From positions 310,001 to 374,000 of the forward strand of contig JADJPA010000002.1 of NCBI GenBank assembly GCA_016713505.1: 64,000 nt of DNA, written 5' to 3'. Shown in pieces: positions 50,196 to 58,530 of this stretch. The notes beneath the pieces are model-generated. The model was not told the origin of the DNA. It saw only the letters and a program-made list of their open reading frames with translations, and searched no databases. The DNA is from Candidatus Competibacteraceae bacterium. GTDB lineage: Bacteria; Pseudomonadota; Gammaproteobacteria; Competibacterales; Competibacteraceae. Position 1 is the first letter of the stretch, and each line of letters starts with the position of its first letter. A program made the translations under genes and the position numbers.

Positions 50196-51782
50196 ATGCG
50201 CACCAATCTCCCCGTCACCGATACCGAATACGAGCTTGCCGACGATGTCGCGTTGGTCTCCATGACCGACCTCGACAGCTACATCACCTACGCCAATCCG
50301 GCTTTCATCGAAACCAGCGGCTACACCAAGGAGGAACTGATCGGCCAGCCGCACAATCTGGTGCGCCATCCCGACATGCCGCCGGAGGCCTACGCCGATC
50401 TGTGGCGGACGGTGCAGTCCGGCCGACAATGGACCGCGCCCGTCAAGAACCGGCGCAAGAACGGCGATTTCTATTGGGTGAAAGCCAACGTCACACCGAT
50501 CGTCAAGGACGGTCGGCCGGTCGGTTACATGTCGGTGCGGGTCAAGCCCGGCCGTGAAGAAATCACCAGCGCTAACGCGCTGTATCAGGCGATACGGTCC
50601 GGCCAGAGCCGACACGGGGTGCACGGAGGCGATGTGGTCCGCGCCGATTGGCTCGGCAAGCTCAATGGCTGGAGCCAACTCGGGGTCCGCGCCCGCATCT
50701 GGATCGCGCTGCTGACGGTGGTGATCGCCATGCTGGGTTTCGAGTGGGCGCGCTGGCAATGGCTGGACGGCGCGGCGGTCGCGGTCGGGCCGGACGGCGC
50801 GCGACTCGGCGTGCTGGGTATGGTGGGTCTGGCGGTGGCCGGCATGTTGGGCTGGTGGTTGAATGGTTCGGTGGCGCAGCCGCTGCACGGCGTGGCGCGG
50901 ATGGCCCAGCGCATTGCCGGCGCGGACCTGACCGACCGCTTGGTGACCTCCCGCCACGACGCCATCGGGCAAGCCATTCGCGGCCTCAATCAAACCAACG
51001 TCAATCTGTGGGGCATCGTGTCGGACGTGCGCGCTCAAGCGCGCGCCATGCACGAGGCGACCAGCGACATTTCGTCCGGCATCGTCGATCTGTCGTCCCG
51101 CACCGAATCGCAAGCCTCCAGCCTGGAGCAGACCGCCGCCAGCATGGAGCAACTCCATGCGACGGTGCAGCAGACCGCCGATCTGGCGCGGCAGGCCAAC
51201 CAATTGGCCTCGTCGGCATCCAGCATGGCGCAGCAAGGTGGTCAGGTGGTCAACCTGGCGGTGGCGAACATGGCCGACATCAACCAGAGTTCGGCCAAAA
51301 TTGCCGACATCATCGGGGTGATCGACGAAATCGCCTTTCAAACCAACATTCTGGCGCTGAACGCGGCGGTCGAAGCCGCCCGCGCCGGCGAGCAGGGCCG
51401 AGGTTTCGCCGTGGTGGCGGCCGAAGTGCGCAATCTGGCGCAAAAGACCGCGACGGCCGCCAAGGAGATCAAGAATCTGATTTCCGACTCGCTAACCAAG
51501 GTCGAATCGGGCGCGAAGCTGTCCGAGGAGACCGGCAAAGCGATGGCGGACATGGTAGCCTCGATCAACCGCGTGACGGTGATCATGGGCGACATCAACC
51601 GCGCGACCACCGAACAGGCCTCGGGCATCGGGCAGGTGAACGAAGCGGCCATGCAGCTCGACCGGGCCACGCAGGCGAACGCGGCGTTTGCCGAAAAGAT
51701 CACGGCCGCCGCCGTCATGCTCAACCATCAAGCGGATACGCTGTTGGAAGCCGTCAGCATCTTCAACGTCAGCACTGAGTGA
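50196..51782 (+). CDS. aer: Aer-like receptor with N-terminal PAS domain
   Basis: The 528-residue receptor begins with a PAS domain (MTDLDSYITYANPAFIETSG, NLVRHPDMPPEAYADLW, KNGDFYWVKANVTPIV) with the residues of Aer FAD-binding sensors. One or two membrane segments follow near 170-230 (IALLTVVIAMLGFEWARW, LGMVGLAVAGMLGWWLN), then HAMP and the signalling hairpin (IDEIAFQTNILALNAAVEAA). It has no WEEF tail. It probably senses redox or energy state rather than a ligand. It lies 49 bases after the soluble receptor-like gene, in cluster B direction. Confidence 0.9.
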   Translation: MRTNLPVTDTEYELADDVALVSMTDLDSYITYANPAFIETSGYTKEELIGQPHNLVRHPDMPPEAYADLWRTVQSGRQWTAPVKNRRKNGDFYWVKANVTPIVKDGRPVGYMSVRVKPGREEITSANALYQAIRSGQSRHGVHGGDVVRADWLGKLNGWSQLGVRARIWIALLTVVIAMLGFEWARWQWLDGAAVAVGPDGARLGVLGMVGLAVAGMLGWWLNGSVAQPLHGVARMAQRIAGADLTDRLVTSRHDAIGQAIRGLNQTNVNLWGIVSDVRAQARAMHEATSDISSGIVDLSSRTESQASSLEQTAASMEQLHATVQQTADLARQANQLASSASSMAQQGGQVVNLAVANMADINQSSAKIADIIGVIDEIAFQTNILALNAAVEAARAGEQGRGFAVVAAEVRNLAQKTATAAKEIKNLISDSLTKVESGAKLSEETGKAMADMVASINRVTVIMGDINRATTEQASGIGQVNEAAMQLDRATQANAAFAEKITAAAVMLNHQADTLLEAVSIFNVSTE

Positions 51783-51824
51783 GAGCGCGCGGTTTCCGCT
51801 GGCGTCCGCCGGAGGAACCGCCCC

Positions 51825-52799
51825 ATGTTCAAGTCATCGCAGAGTTTGGCCCGCGCGCTGGGTTTGGGATTGCTGGCGCTCGCCGCCGCGCCGGCCTGGT
51901 CCGGCACGTCCGCCGAGGTGGCGGAATTCGGTCCGAATCCGGGCCGGTTGCGGATGTTTCAGTACCGACCTGACACGCCGCGCGCGCCCGCGCCGCTGGT
52001 GGTCGCCTTGCACGGCTGCCAGCAGACCGCGCTGGATTACGCTCGCCAAGCCGGCTGGATGCAGCAGGCCGACCGGTGGGGCTTGGTGTTGTTGTTGCCC
52101 GAACAGCAAGAAGCCAACAACGGCCAACGCTGTTTCAACTGGTTTCAGCCGGAATCGATCGGTCGCGACCGGGGCGAAGTCGGTTCGATCCGGCAGATGA
52201 TCGCCCGGATGCAGGCCGATCACGCCATCGACCCCCAACGTATTTACGTGACCGGTCTGTCGGCGGGCGGCGCCATGACCGCCGTGCTGCTGGCTGTTTA
52301 TCCCGAGCTATTTGCCGGTGGAGGAATCGTAGCCGGTATCCCCTACGGCTGCGCCAGCGGTTTGATCAGTGGTTTGCGCTGCCAGTTTTGGGGGCGAGAT
52401 TTGGAACCGGCGCAATGGGCCGCTCCGATCCGGGAAACCGTCGCGGAAACCGGCGTGAAACCGCACGGCTGGCCCGTGGTATCGATTTGGCAGGGCGATT
52501 CGGATTGGGTGGTCGATGCGGACAACGCCGGCGAGCTGGTGGAGCAGTGGACCGCGCTACAAGGTATCGGCCTGAGTTCCGGTGTGGAAGAAGCCGGTCC
52601 TGATTATTCGCATCGAGTTTATCGTGACGCCGCGGGCCAGCCGCGCGTCGAGTTTTATTCGATAAAAGGCATGGGACACGGACAGCCCATCGATCCGGGT
52701 CCAGGCCCAGCGCAATGCGGTATTCCAGCTGACTATGTGTTACCGGTCGGGATTTGTGCGAGTTATCGCATCGTTCAGTTTTGGGGGCTGGCGCCTTGA
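51825..52799 (+). CDS. Secreted PHB-depolymerase-family esterase
   Basis: The 324-residue protein has a signal peptide (residues 1-26, cleavage near APAWSG) and an alpha/beta-hydrolase fold of the extracellular PHB depolymerase esterase family. It shows the oxyanion motif ALHGCQQTALDYARQAGW (61-78), lipase box GLSAG (Ser146), PYGCASG, an Asp in WQGDSDWVV (about 225-227) and His285 in GMGHGQPID. No substrate-binding or linker domain follows, so it may act on soluble oligomers or esters. It lies among receptor genes, which suggests use of the released product as an attractant, but that is inference. Confidence 0.87.
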   Translation: MFKSSQSLARALGLGLLALAAAPAWSGTSAEVAEFGPNPGRLRMFQYRPDTPRAPAPLVVALHGCQQTALDYARQAGWMQQADRWGLVLLLPEQQEANNGQRCFNWFQPESIGRDRGEVGSIRQMIARMQADHAIDPQRIYVTGLSAGGAMTAVLLAVYPELFAGGGIVAGIPYGCASGLISGLRCQFWGRDLEPAQWAAPIRETVAETGVKPHGWPVVSIWQGDSDWVVDADNAGELVEQWTALQGIGLSSGVEEAGPDYSHRVYRDAAGQPRVEFYSIKGMGHGQPIDPGPGPAQCGIPADYVLPVGICASYRIVQFWGLAP

Positions 52800-52840
52800 A
52801 ACGCCGGCGGTGATTGAAATTCTTTCTAAAATCAGTCAAT

Positions 52841-54475
52841 ACCATGAAAACAATTTCTATCAAAATCAAGCTTATTTTATTGGTGATCCTGCCTATTATC
52901 ATCCTGACCGCGGTATTGACCGGACTAGCGATTTATCAGACTTATCAGCTCGGTCGACAGGAAGTGGAAACGGCTCGCGGCAGCATGCGCGCTTCCAAGG
53001 AGACCGAACTCAAAAACTACGTGGACACGGCTGTTTCAGCCATCAAACCGCTGTATGAAAAAGCGGCGGCCGACGATAAGGCCGCGCAAGAACAAGCGCG
53101 CGTTATTTTGCGGCAACTGGGTTACGGCAAGGATGGCTATTTCTTCGCCTATCTACCCGATGGCACCAATCTGGTGCTGCGCCCCAAGCCGGAGTTGGAG
53201 GGTAAAAATCTTTCAAGTTTAAAAGATACTAACGGTGTGTTCTATGTCCGTGAAATGATCGAGCAGGCTAAACGGGGTGGCGGATATGTGGAATATATCT
53301 TCGATAAACCGTCCAAGAAAAAAGCCGTTCCCAAATTAAGCTATGCGGCGGGTTTGGAGAAATGGCAGTGGATGATCGGCACGGGTTTTTATATTGACGA
53401 TATTGACGACGCCGTAAGCCAAATCGAACAAAAAGTGGACCGCCAACTGCGTCAAACCATCATGTTGTCGGGTTTGGGGGTTTTGTTGGTCGCCGGTCTC
53501 ACGCTCGTTATGGCGTGGCTGGCGGCCGGCAAGCTGAGCCGGCGAATTCAGAAAGCAGCCATGGTATCCGGGCAAGTCGCCCAAGGCGATTTGACGGTTG
53601 ATGTCAGAACGAGCGCCAGCGATGAAACCGGCCAACTCTTGATGGCGATGCAAACGATGACGGTGGAACTGCGGCGGATCGCGCGTGAAGTGCGCGACAC
53701 CACGGACATCGTCAACGGCTCCGCCGCCGAAATCGCGCAGGGCAACGACGATTTGGCCCGGCGCACCGAGGCGCAGGCGAGCGCGCTGGAGCAAACCGCC
53801 GCGACCATGGAAGAGCTGACCGGCACGGTGAGACAAAGCGCCGACCACGCCGGGCGAGCCAACCAACTGGCGAGCGCGGCTTGCCAGCAAGCCGAACAAG
53901 GCGGCCAAGTGGTCGATCAGGCGGTCGTCGCGATGGGGGCGATCCACCACAGCAGCAAAAAGATCGCCGACATCATCGGGGTGATCGACGAGATCGCCTT
54001 CCAGACCAACCTGCTGGCGCTGAACGCGGCGGTGGAAGCGGCCCGAGCCGGCGAGCAGGGCCGGGGCTTCGCGGTGGTGGCCGGCGAGGTCCGCAAGCTC
54101 GCCCAGCGCAGCGCCGACGCCGCCAAGGAGATCAAGGCCCTGATCACCGACAGCGTGACCAAGGTCGAGGACGGCGGACAGTTGGTCGAGCGCTCCGGTC
54201 AGAACTTGCGAGAAATTGTCAGCGCCATCAAAAAAGTCAACGACATCGTATCCGAGATGGCCGGCGCCAGCCGGGAGCAAGCCTTGGGCATCGAGCAAGT
54301 GAATAAAGCCATTTTGCAAATGGATCAAGCGACGCAAGAAAACGCCGCTCTGGTCGAGCAGACCGCCGCCGCCAGCCGGGCCATGGGCGATCAGGCCCAA
54401 CAGCTCCAACAACTCATGGCCTTCTTCAAGGTCGGCCAGCAGGAAGCGGCTATGGTTCTTACGTCGACAGCCTAG
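52841..54475 (+). CDS. Methyl-accepting chemotaxis protein with single Cache domain
   Basis: The 544-residue receptor has a membrane helix (IKLILLVILPIIILTAVLTG), a single Cache domain (ILRQLGYGKDGYFFAYLPDG, LSYAAGLEKWQWMIGTGFYI), a second helix (IMLSGLGVLLVAGLTLVMAW), HAMP and the signalling hairpin. The middle of the hairpin (53932-54195) is nearly identical in DNA to the two other receptors. It has the five-A run intact. Its tail has no WEEF. The start ATG 52841 gives the right topology. Two of its neighbours are the secreted esterase and an Aer-like receptor. Confidence 0.9.
   Translation, partial: TMKTISIKIKLILLVILPIIILTAVLTGLAIYQTYQLGRQEVETARGSMRASKETELKNYVDTAVSAIKPLYEKAAADDKAAQEQARVILRQLGYGKDGYFFAYLPDGTNLVLRPKPELEGKNLSSLKDTNGVFYVREMIEQAKRGGGYVEYIFDKPSKKKAVPKLSYAAGLEKWQWMIGTGFYIDDIDDAVSQIEQKVDRQLRQTIMLSGLGVLLVAGLTLVMAWLAAGKLSRRIQKAAMVSGQVAQGDLTVDVRTSASDETGQLLMAMQTMTVELRRIAREVRDTTDIVNGSAAEIAQGNDDLARRTEAQASALEQTAATMEELTGTVRQSADHAGRANQLASAACQQAEQGGQVVDQAVVAMGAIHHSSKKIADIIGVIDEIAFQTNLLALNAAVEAARAGEQGRGFAVVAGEVRKLAQRSADAAKEIKALITDSVTKVEDGGQLVERSGQNLREIVSAIKKVNDIVSEMAGASREQALGIEQVNKAILQMDQATQENAALVEQTAAASRAMGDQAQQLQQLMAFFKVGQQEAAMVLTSTA
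53932..54195 (+). repeat. Receptor signalling-domain repeat, partial copy 3
   Basis: This section matches the copies at 39365-40075 and 41765-42470 almost base for base. Outside it the receptor sequence diverges at silent sites too, so the shared patch looks like gene conversion. Confidence 0.75.
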
Positions 54476-54706
54476 CACCAGATCAGAAACGGCTTCGGTG
54501 GCCGCACCCGCTCAGAACGCTCTCGTTAGACCGCCTCTCAAGGAGGATCGATCCTGGTGTTTGGCGGAGCAGCATTGACCGATTGTGCTGGTGAACCTCT
54601 CGAAGCATCAGGTCCGCTCGCCAACATGAGTCATGGATGACTCCTTGCTCCGTAGCCAGTTCCTCTAACTCCCTCATTCCTCCGCGCGGTACATCTTTTG
54701 GTGTTG
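54476..54706. other. Intergenic region before the palindrome
   Basis: About 230 bases (330 to the next start) without a supported gene. A minus-strand open frame over 54483-54944 crosses the palindrome and the ATPase gene and has no ribosome site. A weak sigma-54-like element (54634-54649) keeps only the GG, GC and TTGCT parts. Confidence 0.4.
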
Positions 54707-54762
54707 CAAATTTATTGCGCAACAATTCTTTTGCGCAAAAGAATTGTTGCGCAATAAATTTG
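54707..54762. repeat. Perfect 56-bp palindrome upstream of the ATPase pair
   Basis: Bases 54707-54734 and 54735-54762 are exact reverse complements with no spacer. Within it TTGCGCAA occurs three times (54715, 54731, 54747), spaced by exactly 16 bases. It is AT-rich compared with the flanking DNA. It ends 42 bases before the start of the first ATPase gene. It could be an operator array, a cruciform or hairpin, or a terminator of the upstream receptor gene. Confidence 0.95.
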
Positions 54763-54804
54763 TTGTTATATTTTGGCCTTCGGGATGGCTTGGAGGATGA
54801 CACG

Positions 54805-55944
54805 ATGGCAGCTGTCATGCGACTCATTATTGGTACCCCCGCGACGGGAGATGATTTTTTCCCTCGCGACGATGTCCTGACCGTCTTGCGACGAGGCTTG
54901 GTCGCCGAGCATGTCCTGTTCATCGCACCCCGTCGGACCGGCAAGACCAGCTTGTTGAAAGCCTTGGCGAGACAATCCTCGGCTGGAACGAAAGCTTTCT
55001 ATATCGACTTGGAACGTTTCAGCCATCCCAAAGATTGGATTGCCCAGATGGCGAAGGCATTGGTCGAGCACCAGGGATGGTTTGAGGCGAAGCAGCAAGT
55101 CGGCGGCTTGCTGTCCCGTATCGAATCGCGGTTTTTCAAGCTGGCGCCAAGCGACTGGACGGTTTCGGCCGACCGGCTGCTGACGGAACTGAACCAGCTC
55201 GATCGGCCGGTGCTGTTTCTGCTGGATGAGTTCCCGATCATGCTGAATCTGTTCGCCAAGCAGCACGGCGAGCTGGAAGCGGAAAACGCCTTGCGCTGGT
55301 TTCGGGCGTGGCGGCAAGAGAACCTCGGCGGCAGGGTGCGGTTTCTCTTGACCGGCTCGATCGGATTGGACAGCGTGGTGCGGCGGTTGGGGTTTCCCGA
55401 CGCCATCAACGATCTGCGGCGACAGGAATTGTGGCCGTTGCAAGAGGCCGAAGCCATCGCGCTGGCCCAGCGTCTGGCCTGCGACAACTGCGGCATGGAC
55501 GCGGTGCTCGCCGCTGAAATGGCGGCGGAATTTCTGAAGCTGTCACGGACGGCTTGGCCGTACTTTCTCCAATTGTTCGTCGCCGAATTGCAGGACGCCA
55601 CGCCCCGGCCGACGACCGTCGCCGAGGTCAAGCCGCTTTATGACAAGGTGGTTTTCGGCAGGCGCAATCAGTACGCCGAACACATGTGGAAACGGCTGAA
55701 CGATGTCTTCCCGTCGCCGCTGGCCGAGGCGGCGCGCGCCGTTCTCCGGTGCATCGCCGATTCGACCGCTGGGATGACTGAAGCCGAACTCCCGGCCAGA
55801 GCGCCCGCCATCGAGCCCGAGGATTTCAACTACGTGCTCGACGTGTTGGGACACGATGGCTACCTGCGCGAAAGCGACGACGGACGTTTGGTCTTTTTCT
55901 CCAATCTGCTTCGGGACTATTGGCGGCGCAAGGGGCGAGTATGA
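54805..55944 (+). CDS. AAA-type ATPase, first of a coupled pair
   Basis: A protein of 379 residues with Walker A APRRTGKTS (41-49), Walker B PVLFLLDEFP (135-144) and a sensor strand FLLTGSIGL (180-188), the pattern of the COG1672/archaeal-type ATPase and STAND-like families. The C-terminal third has a winged-helix-like segment (ALRCIADSTAGMTEAEL-type region in the frame VLRCIADSTAG, LDVLGHDGYLRESDDGRLVF). The start is ATG 54805 with GGAGGA at 54791-54796; the frame continues upstream through the palindrome but that is unlikely to be coding. It overlaps the next gene by 4 bases (ATGA). The function is unknown; a regulatory or defence role is possible. Confidence 0.85.
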   Translation: MAAVMRLIIGTPATGDDFFPRDDVLTVLRRGLVAEHVLFIAPRRTGKTSLLKALARQSSAGTKAFYIDLERFSHPKDWIAQMAKALVEHQGWFEAKQQVGGLLSRIESRFFKLAPSDWTVSADRLLTELNQLDRPVLFLLDEFPIMLNLFAKQHGELEAENALRWFRAWRQENLGGRVRFLLTGSIGLDSVVRRLGFPDAINDLRRQELWPLQEAEAIALAQRLACDNCGMDAVLAAEMAAEFLKLSRTAWPYFLQLFVAELQDATPRPTTVAEVKPLYDKVVFGRRNQYAEHMWKRLNDVFPSPLAEAARAVLRCIADSTAGMTEAELPARAPAIEPEDFNYVLDVLGHDGYLRESDDGRLVFFSNLLRDYWRRKGRV

Positions 55945-58304
55945 ACGAGCGGCGCGGCGGTTCGTATCTGAACCTCTACAATCCGGCCACGCTCGGCGCC
56001 GAGCGGCTGTTGCGGGAATTCATCGACCGCAAGGGCTTGCTCGAACGCATCCTGGACATCATCCGCCAGAACACGGCCGACAAGCCCCAGCAACACCTGA
56101 TCGTCATTGGCTCGCGCGGGATGGGCAAGACCATGCTGCTGTGCGCCATCCGCCACCGGGTCAAGGGCGATGCGTTGCTGGGCGCCGAATGGTTGCCGGT
56201 CAGCTTTCACGAGGAGCAGTACGGCATCGGTGATCTGGCGGATTTCTGGTTGGAGGCGATCCGCCATCTGGAGGCGGCATTGCGCCATTCGCCGCAAGCC
56301 GCCGATGAATTGCTGGATCATCCCAATGATGACTTGGCGGCGTGCGCCGAGGCCCGTTTTTTCGAGTTGCTGGCGGCGTCGGGCAAGCGGGCGCTGCTGT
56401 TGGTGGACAACCTGAATGACATCTTCGCCGCCGTCCACGATGAAGCGTCGCTGCATCGTTTGCGCGCGCTGTTGATGGACGATGCGCGGCTGATGCTGAT
56501 CGGCACGGCCGCCAGCTATTTCGCCGAGATCACCGAAATCGGCCAACCCTTTCATGATTTTTTCCGCACGTTCTTATTGGAACGATTCAATCAGACCGAA
56601 TTGGAAACCGTGCTGCGCGCGCTGGCGGCCGCCAACCATGATCCCGCCGTGCCGGAGATTCTAGAGAAAGCGCCGGAGCGGGTGCGGGCCTTGCGCATTC
56701 TCACCGGTGGCAACCCGCGTTTGGCCAAGCTCGGCTATCGCATTTTGCGGGAAGGCTTGGACGGGGATGTACGGCGCGATCTGGAGCGGCTGCTGGATGA
56801 ATGCACGCCGTTTTTCAAGCATCGCATTGAGGGGCTGGCCAAGGAGGGCCGGCGCGTGTTCGATGCCATCGCCCGTCGCTGGGACCCGGTGACGGTGGAT
56901 GAGCTGCGCAAGGAACTGCGCAAGCCGTCCAATAACATCAGCGCTCAGATCAAGCGGCTGGTGGACGAGGGCTTCATCGAGGAGGCGAGCGGCACCGAGA
57001 AGAAAAAGCGCTATCAGGTTGCCGAACGCTTTTACAACATTTATTACCTGATGCGTTACAGCCGTGACGGCCGAGCCAGGTTGCGTTGGCTGGTGGCGTT
57101 CATGAAGGTGTTTTACACCTCGGAGGATTACCAGGATTGGGCGGAACGCTTGGAGCGGGAACTGAAGAACACCGTATCGCACCTTGACCGGCAAGAAAAA
57201 CTGGCGCATTTGCACACGCTGCTGGTAGCGGCGGATGAACCCGGCGATCGCACGCTGGCTTTCGAGGTTTGCGTGCGCCATGCGATCGCCGCCGACGATC
57301 GCGGCCATTTTGCGGAAGCCTTGCCGGCCGATCCCATCGAACGCTTTGGCTGGCGCTACCCGGTGGCTGAATTGCTGTGGCTATTGGATCGTGAAACGCG
57401 CCGGGAACTCGATTTCAAACCGCGTGAGAGCGGCTGGCTGAGCCGGGTGAACCAGCAGCTTCGAAAAGCGGGCCTGTTGGCCGCCGCCGGATCGCGGGTG
57501 TCAGAACTGGGCGGTTTTCAATGCGATACGATCGATCATGCCAGGGTGGCAGGATTTTTGTTGTCAGAAATTTTTGGTCGGCTGGCTGAAGCGGAGGCGG
57601 CCTTTCGCGAGGTGCTGAAATTTGCGCCGCACGACATCGTGGCGTGGGGGCATTTGATTTTTTTGTTCGACAGCCAGAATTGCCACGTCGAGGCTGAAGC
57701 AGCGTGCAGGCAGTTTTTGGCCTTTGATCCCAAGAACATCTACGTCTGGAAAAAGCTGGGTCTTACGCTGGCCGACCAACGGCGTTATGAAGAAGCGGAA
57801 GCGGCCTTCCGGCAAGCCATCGCCATCGAGGATAACAATCCGCTTGTCTGGCTCGCTTTAAGCAGCGTGCTGGCTTTTCAGCACCGCTACCCGGAAACGG
57901 AAACGGCCATCCGGCAAGCGCTCGATCTGGATGGGGAAGACGTTCTCGGCTGGGCTGCGTTGAGCGCGCTGCTCGCGGACCAGCATCGCTACGCGGAGGT
58001 CGAGGCTGTCTTTGGAAAAATCATCCAGCTTTATTGCCAAGCGTCTCCGCTCGAACAAGAGCGTTTGCATGAAATTGTTTTGGAACATGCCATCGTGCTG
58101 GCGTCTTTGGCGCCGCTGCGCACTCAGCTTCTAGAGATTCTTCTCACGCTGGACAAAGGGGTTCAAGCGAGCTTCGAGCCGTTAATCCTCGCCTTGAAAG
58201 CTCTGCAAGATCGCACGGTGCTCTATCAAATCGCCCGTGAAAAACGCGATTTCATCTTGGATATCATGGCCCGGATCAACAAGCGCGATGCGCGGCGGTA
58301 TTAG
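55941..58304 (+). CDS. ATPase with winged helix and TPR-like repeats, second of a coupled pair
   Basis: A protein of 787 residues. Walker A is GSRGMGKT (57-64), the Walker B strand ALLLVDNLNDIF (151-162) has Asp-Asn in place of Asp-Glu, and LTGGNPRLAKLG (254-265) is the sensor 2-like motif of STAND/COG1672 ATPases. A winged helix follows (about 305-365, NNISAQIKRLVDEGFIEEAS). The C-terminal 250 residues contain TPR-like repeats (AEAAFREVLKFAPHDIVAWG, AEAAFRQAIAIEDNNPLVW, TAIRQALDLDGEDVLGWAA). The start ATG 55941 overlaps the preceding gene. This architecture (NTPase, winged helix, TPR) is typical of sensor-type NTPases; no effector domain is visible in either partner. Confidence 0.87.
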   Translation: MNERRGGSYLNLYNPATLGAERLLREFIDRKGLLERILDIIRQNTADKPQQHLIVIGSRGMGKTMLLCAIRHRVKGDALLGAEWLPVSFHEEQYGIGDLADFWLEAIRHLEAALRHSPQAADELLDHPNDDLAACAEARFFELLAASGKRALLLVDNLNDIFAAVHDEASLHRLRALLMDDARLMLIGTAASYFAEITEIGQPFHDFFRTFLLERFNQTELETVLRALAAANHDPAVPEILEKAPERVRALRILTGGNPRLAKLGYRILREGLDGDVRRDLERLLDECTPFFKHRIEGLAKEGRRVFDAIARRWDPVTVDELRKELRKPSNNISAQIKRLVDEGFIEEASGTEKKKRYQVAERFYNIYYLMRYSRDGRARLRWLVAFMKVFYTSEDYQDWAERLERELKNTVSHLDRQEKLAHLHTLLVAADEPGDRTLAFEVCVRHAIAADDRGHFAEALPADPIERFGWRYPVAELLWLLDRETRRELDFKPRESGWLSRVNQQLRKAGLLAAAGSRVSELGGFQCDTIDHARVAGFLLSEIFGRLAEAEAAFREVLKFAPHDIVAWGHLIFLFDSQNCHVEAEAACRQFLAFDPKNIYVWKKLGLTLADQRRYEEAEAAFRQAIAIEDNNPLVWLALSSVLAFQHRYPETETAIRQALDLDGEDVLGWAALSALLADQHRYAEVEAVFGKIIQLYCQASPLEQERLHEIVLEHAIVLASLAPLRTQLLEILLTLDKGVQASFEPLILALKALQDRTVLYQIAREKRDFILDIMARINKRDARRY

Positions 58305-58470
58305 AACATTCATCAGGCGGGCTCCGCCAAGCGGCTCGTGCGCTTGGTGGGCGCGTCGTTTTCGAAGCGTCGTTTCCCAAGCCGGTCGCTCCCGATGAAA
58401 CCGCCTGACGCCACGAGCGAGTAGGACGCGTTTCCGCCGTTCGAAAATCAGTCTCGATACAAGTTTTACT

Positions 58471-58499
58471 TGACACCTTACGACTCCCGGCCTATTTTT
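58471..58499 (+). promoter_or_regulatory. Sigma-70 promoter of the LexA/UmuD-like gene
   Basis: TTGACA (58471-58476) and TATTTT (58494-58499) are separated by 17 bases. The operator-like palindrome starts two bases after the -10 box. Confidence 0.75.
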
Positions 58500-58500
58500 G

Positions 58501-58516
58501 GCGTACAAATGTACGC
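58501..58516 (+). promoter_or_regulatory. Operator-like palindrome at the transcription start
   Basis: GCGTACA and TGTACGC form a perfect inverted repeat around AA, lying where transcription from the neighbouring promoter would start and 15 bases before ATG 58531. Its place suggests autorepression by the LexA-like protein. It is not the CTGT-N8-ACAG box of E. coli LexA. Confidence 0.65.
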
Positions 58517-58530
58517 TAACGGTCGCGCTC

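Noticed and set aside
54634..54649. A sigma-54 promoter for the ATPase pair
   Set aside because: GG, GC and TTGCT fit, but the four central -24 positions do not; too weak to claim.
54483..54944. A minus-strand gene of about 150 residues crossing the palindrome
   Set aside because: No ribosome site, no recognised family, and it overlaps the well-supported ATPase start on the other strand.
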